Of a DNA stretch of 6,407 bases, positions 5,288-6,407 are shown one piece after another. Below the pieces are notes generated by a model. The model saw nothing but the letters and a program-made list of their open reading frames with translations, had not been told where the DNA came from and made no database searches. This DNA is from JBBIRT01 sp037441725 (GTDB lineage: Bacteria > Desulfobacterota > BSN033 > UBA1163). Position 1 is the first letter of the stretch, and the number at the start of each line of letters is the position of its first letter. The position numbers and the translations under genes are program-made. Location: assembly GCA_037441725.1 (NCBI GenBank), contig JBBIRT010000166.1, forward strand, positions 1 to 6,407. Reading direction: 5' to 3'.

Positions 5288-6407
5288 ATGATTTCTATGA
5301 TGGAAATCTGGAGGCTCTTAGATACAGGGGTCCGTTCTGCCGCGGAAAATATGGCCCTCGACGAAACCCTCTTAGAATTAAAAGCCGAAGGAAAGATTCC
5401 TCCAACCCTGCGATTCCTTCAATTCCTGAAACCCACAGTCCTGGTGGGACATCATCAATCGGTCGAAGAGGAGGTGAGACTCCCATACTGCCAGGATCAA
5501 GGGATTGAAATCAATCGTAGACTCACAGGAGGGGGAGCTCTCTATTGGGGGAAAAAAGAATTAGGCTGGGAGATTGTGATTGATAAGAAAAACCCAAAAA
5601 TTCCTTCAACGATAGAAGGCCTCTATCGGATAATGGGTGAGGCTGTGGCCTCAGGTCTTCAACGCCTTGGAGTCAGAGCCTGTTTTCGACCTAAGAACGA
5701 TATTGAGATCCAAGGCCGAAAAATCTCAGGAACCGGGGGAACCGAATTCTCAGGGGCAGTCCTGTTTCAAGGGACCTTGCTGGTTGACTTCGATGTGGAT
5801 GAAATGCTGAGGGCCCTTAGAATCCCGACAGAAAAACTCCAAGATAAAGAGATTGAATCGGTTAAAGAAAGAGTCACCTGTCTGAATTGGGAACTTGGAC
5901 GAACTCCATCGATCCAAACGATCAAAGCCTCCCTCATAAAAGGCTTTGAAGAAAGCTTTAGTATTAGATTTGAGAACCAATCCTTGACATGGGAAGAAGA
6001 AAATTTATTAAAAAAGAAGCTCCCTTATTTCTCTTCTCATGACTATATCTTTAAAATCAGGAATGCCTTACCCAGAAGAAGAACCTTAGGTTCCCTTTTA
6101 AAAACTCCAGGAGGATTGATTCGAATTTCAATGGTCATTGATCATCAGACTCAGAGAATTGCCCAAATCCTGATCACAGGTGATTTCTTTGCCTATCCGA
6201 AGAGAGTGATCTTTGATCTTGAAAGTCTCCTCAAGAACTCCAAGGCCACCCTTCCAAAGATCGAAGAAATCATCCGATCCTTCTTCACAGAAAAAAGACC
6301 CCAAATCTTAGGGATCAAAGAGGATCACCTTATCCAAGCGATCGAAGAGGCCCTCCATAAAATCTCCCTCCTCCCCCAAGGATTTACTGAGGAAGAAACC
6401 CATCACC
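5288..6407 (+). CDS. Lipoate-protein ligase A-type protein (C-terminus beyond window)
   Basis: The frame is open for 373 codons to the right edge. It belongs to the biotin/lipoate ligase fold (BPL_LplA_LipB). The N-terminal part has the SAAENMALDE segment (17-26), LVGHHQ (52-57), the lipoyl-AMP/carrier loop RRLTGGGA (77-84) and NDIEIQGRKISG (137-148) with the expected active-site lysine K145, then GTLLVDFD. Residues about 265-365 resemble the LplA C-terminal accessory domain (GLIRISMVID, ILITGDFF, LESLL). The protein should attach lipoate or octanoate to 2-oxoacid dehydrogenase or glycine-cleavage H proteins. C132, in ACFRPKNDI, lies where LipM-type octanoyltransferases have their catalytic cysteine, so a transferase activity cannot be excluded. 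The ATG at 5288 has AAGGA ten bases upstream. ATGs at 5297 and 5300 are further from that site. Divergent from the selenoprotein gene. Confidence 0.85.
   Translation, partial: MISMMEIWRLLDTGVRSAAENMALDETLLELKAEGKIPPTLRFLQFLKPTVLVGHHQSVEEEVRLPYCQDQGIEINRRLTGGGALYWGKKELGWEIVIDKKNPKIPSTIEGLYRIMGEAVASGLQRLGVRACFRPKNDIEIQGRKISGTGGTEFSGAVLFQGTLLVDFDVDEMLRALRIPTEKLQDKEIESVKERVTCLNWELGRTPSIQTIKASLIKGFEESFSIRFENQSLTWEEENLLKKKLPYFSSHDYIFKIRNALPRRRTLGSLLKTPGGLIRISMVIDHQTQRIAQILITGDFFAYPKRVIFDLESLLKNSKATLPKIEEIIRSFFTEKRPQILGIKEDHLIQAIEEALHKISLLPQGFTEEETHH

Noticed and set aside
5750..5980. Minus-strand 76-codon frame inside the lipoate-ligase gene
   Set aside because: It lies opposite a clearly conserved coding sequence and shows no family motif.

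Overview
The window looks like chromosome of a Gram-negative bacterium of roughly 45% GC. It has a predicted lipoprotein, a periplasmic lytic transglycosylase, and gene families common in Desulfobacterota (former Deltaproteobacteria) and Nitrospirota. This placement rests on family style only. An in-frame UGA selenocysteine codon and a cysteine-rich TrpRS of the iron-sulfur type suggest an anaerobic lineage with selenium metabolism. No rRNA, tRNA, IS element or CRISPR array was seen.

Layout. Everything from 1 to 5188 lies on the minus strand in two groups. The right-hand group reads, in transcription order: a C-GCAxxG-C-C family redox protein (5188-4712), tryptophanyl-tRNA synthetase (4642-3656), and an MltD-like lytic transglycosylase (3651-2599) tightly coupled to trpS. 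A 128-base gap with a good promoter and an operator-like inverted repeat leads into the left-hand group: a soluble response-regulator/histidine-kinase hybrid (2470-935), a small lipoprotein (904-620), a small membrane protein (529-293) and a DUF192 protein that runs off the left edge (309-1). On the plus strand, divergent from the redox gene, a lipoate-protein ligase-type gene starts at 5288 and runs off the right edge.

Most interesting point. The redox-protein reading frame, as an ordinary gene caller would see it, begins only at a TTG at 5101. A strong Shine-Dalgarno and ATG sit 29 codons upstream. The frame between them is open except for one UGA at 5117-5119, exactly where the family has its first invariant cysteine (context GFN-U-AES). 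A perfect 7-bp hairpin with a GUU loop begins 12 bases after the UGA, as expected for a bacterial SECIS element. I therefore annotate a 158-residue selenoprotein, normally truncated or mis-started by automatic annotation.

Other points. The kinase ends in about 130 residues that look like a GGDEF fold without its catalytic motif. TrpRS carries a C-x21-C-x6-C-x2-C motif resembling the Fe-S TrpRS pattern. The lipoate-ligase-like protein has a cysteine where LipM-type octanoyltransferases keep their catalytic one. The genes form two or three transcription units (housekeeping/redox; signalling/envelope; lipoylation) and no single pathway joins them.
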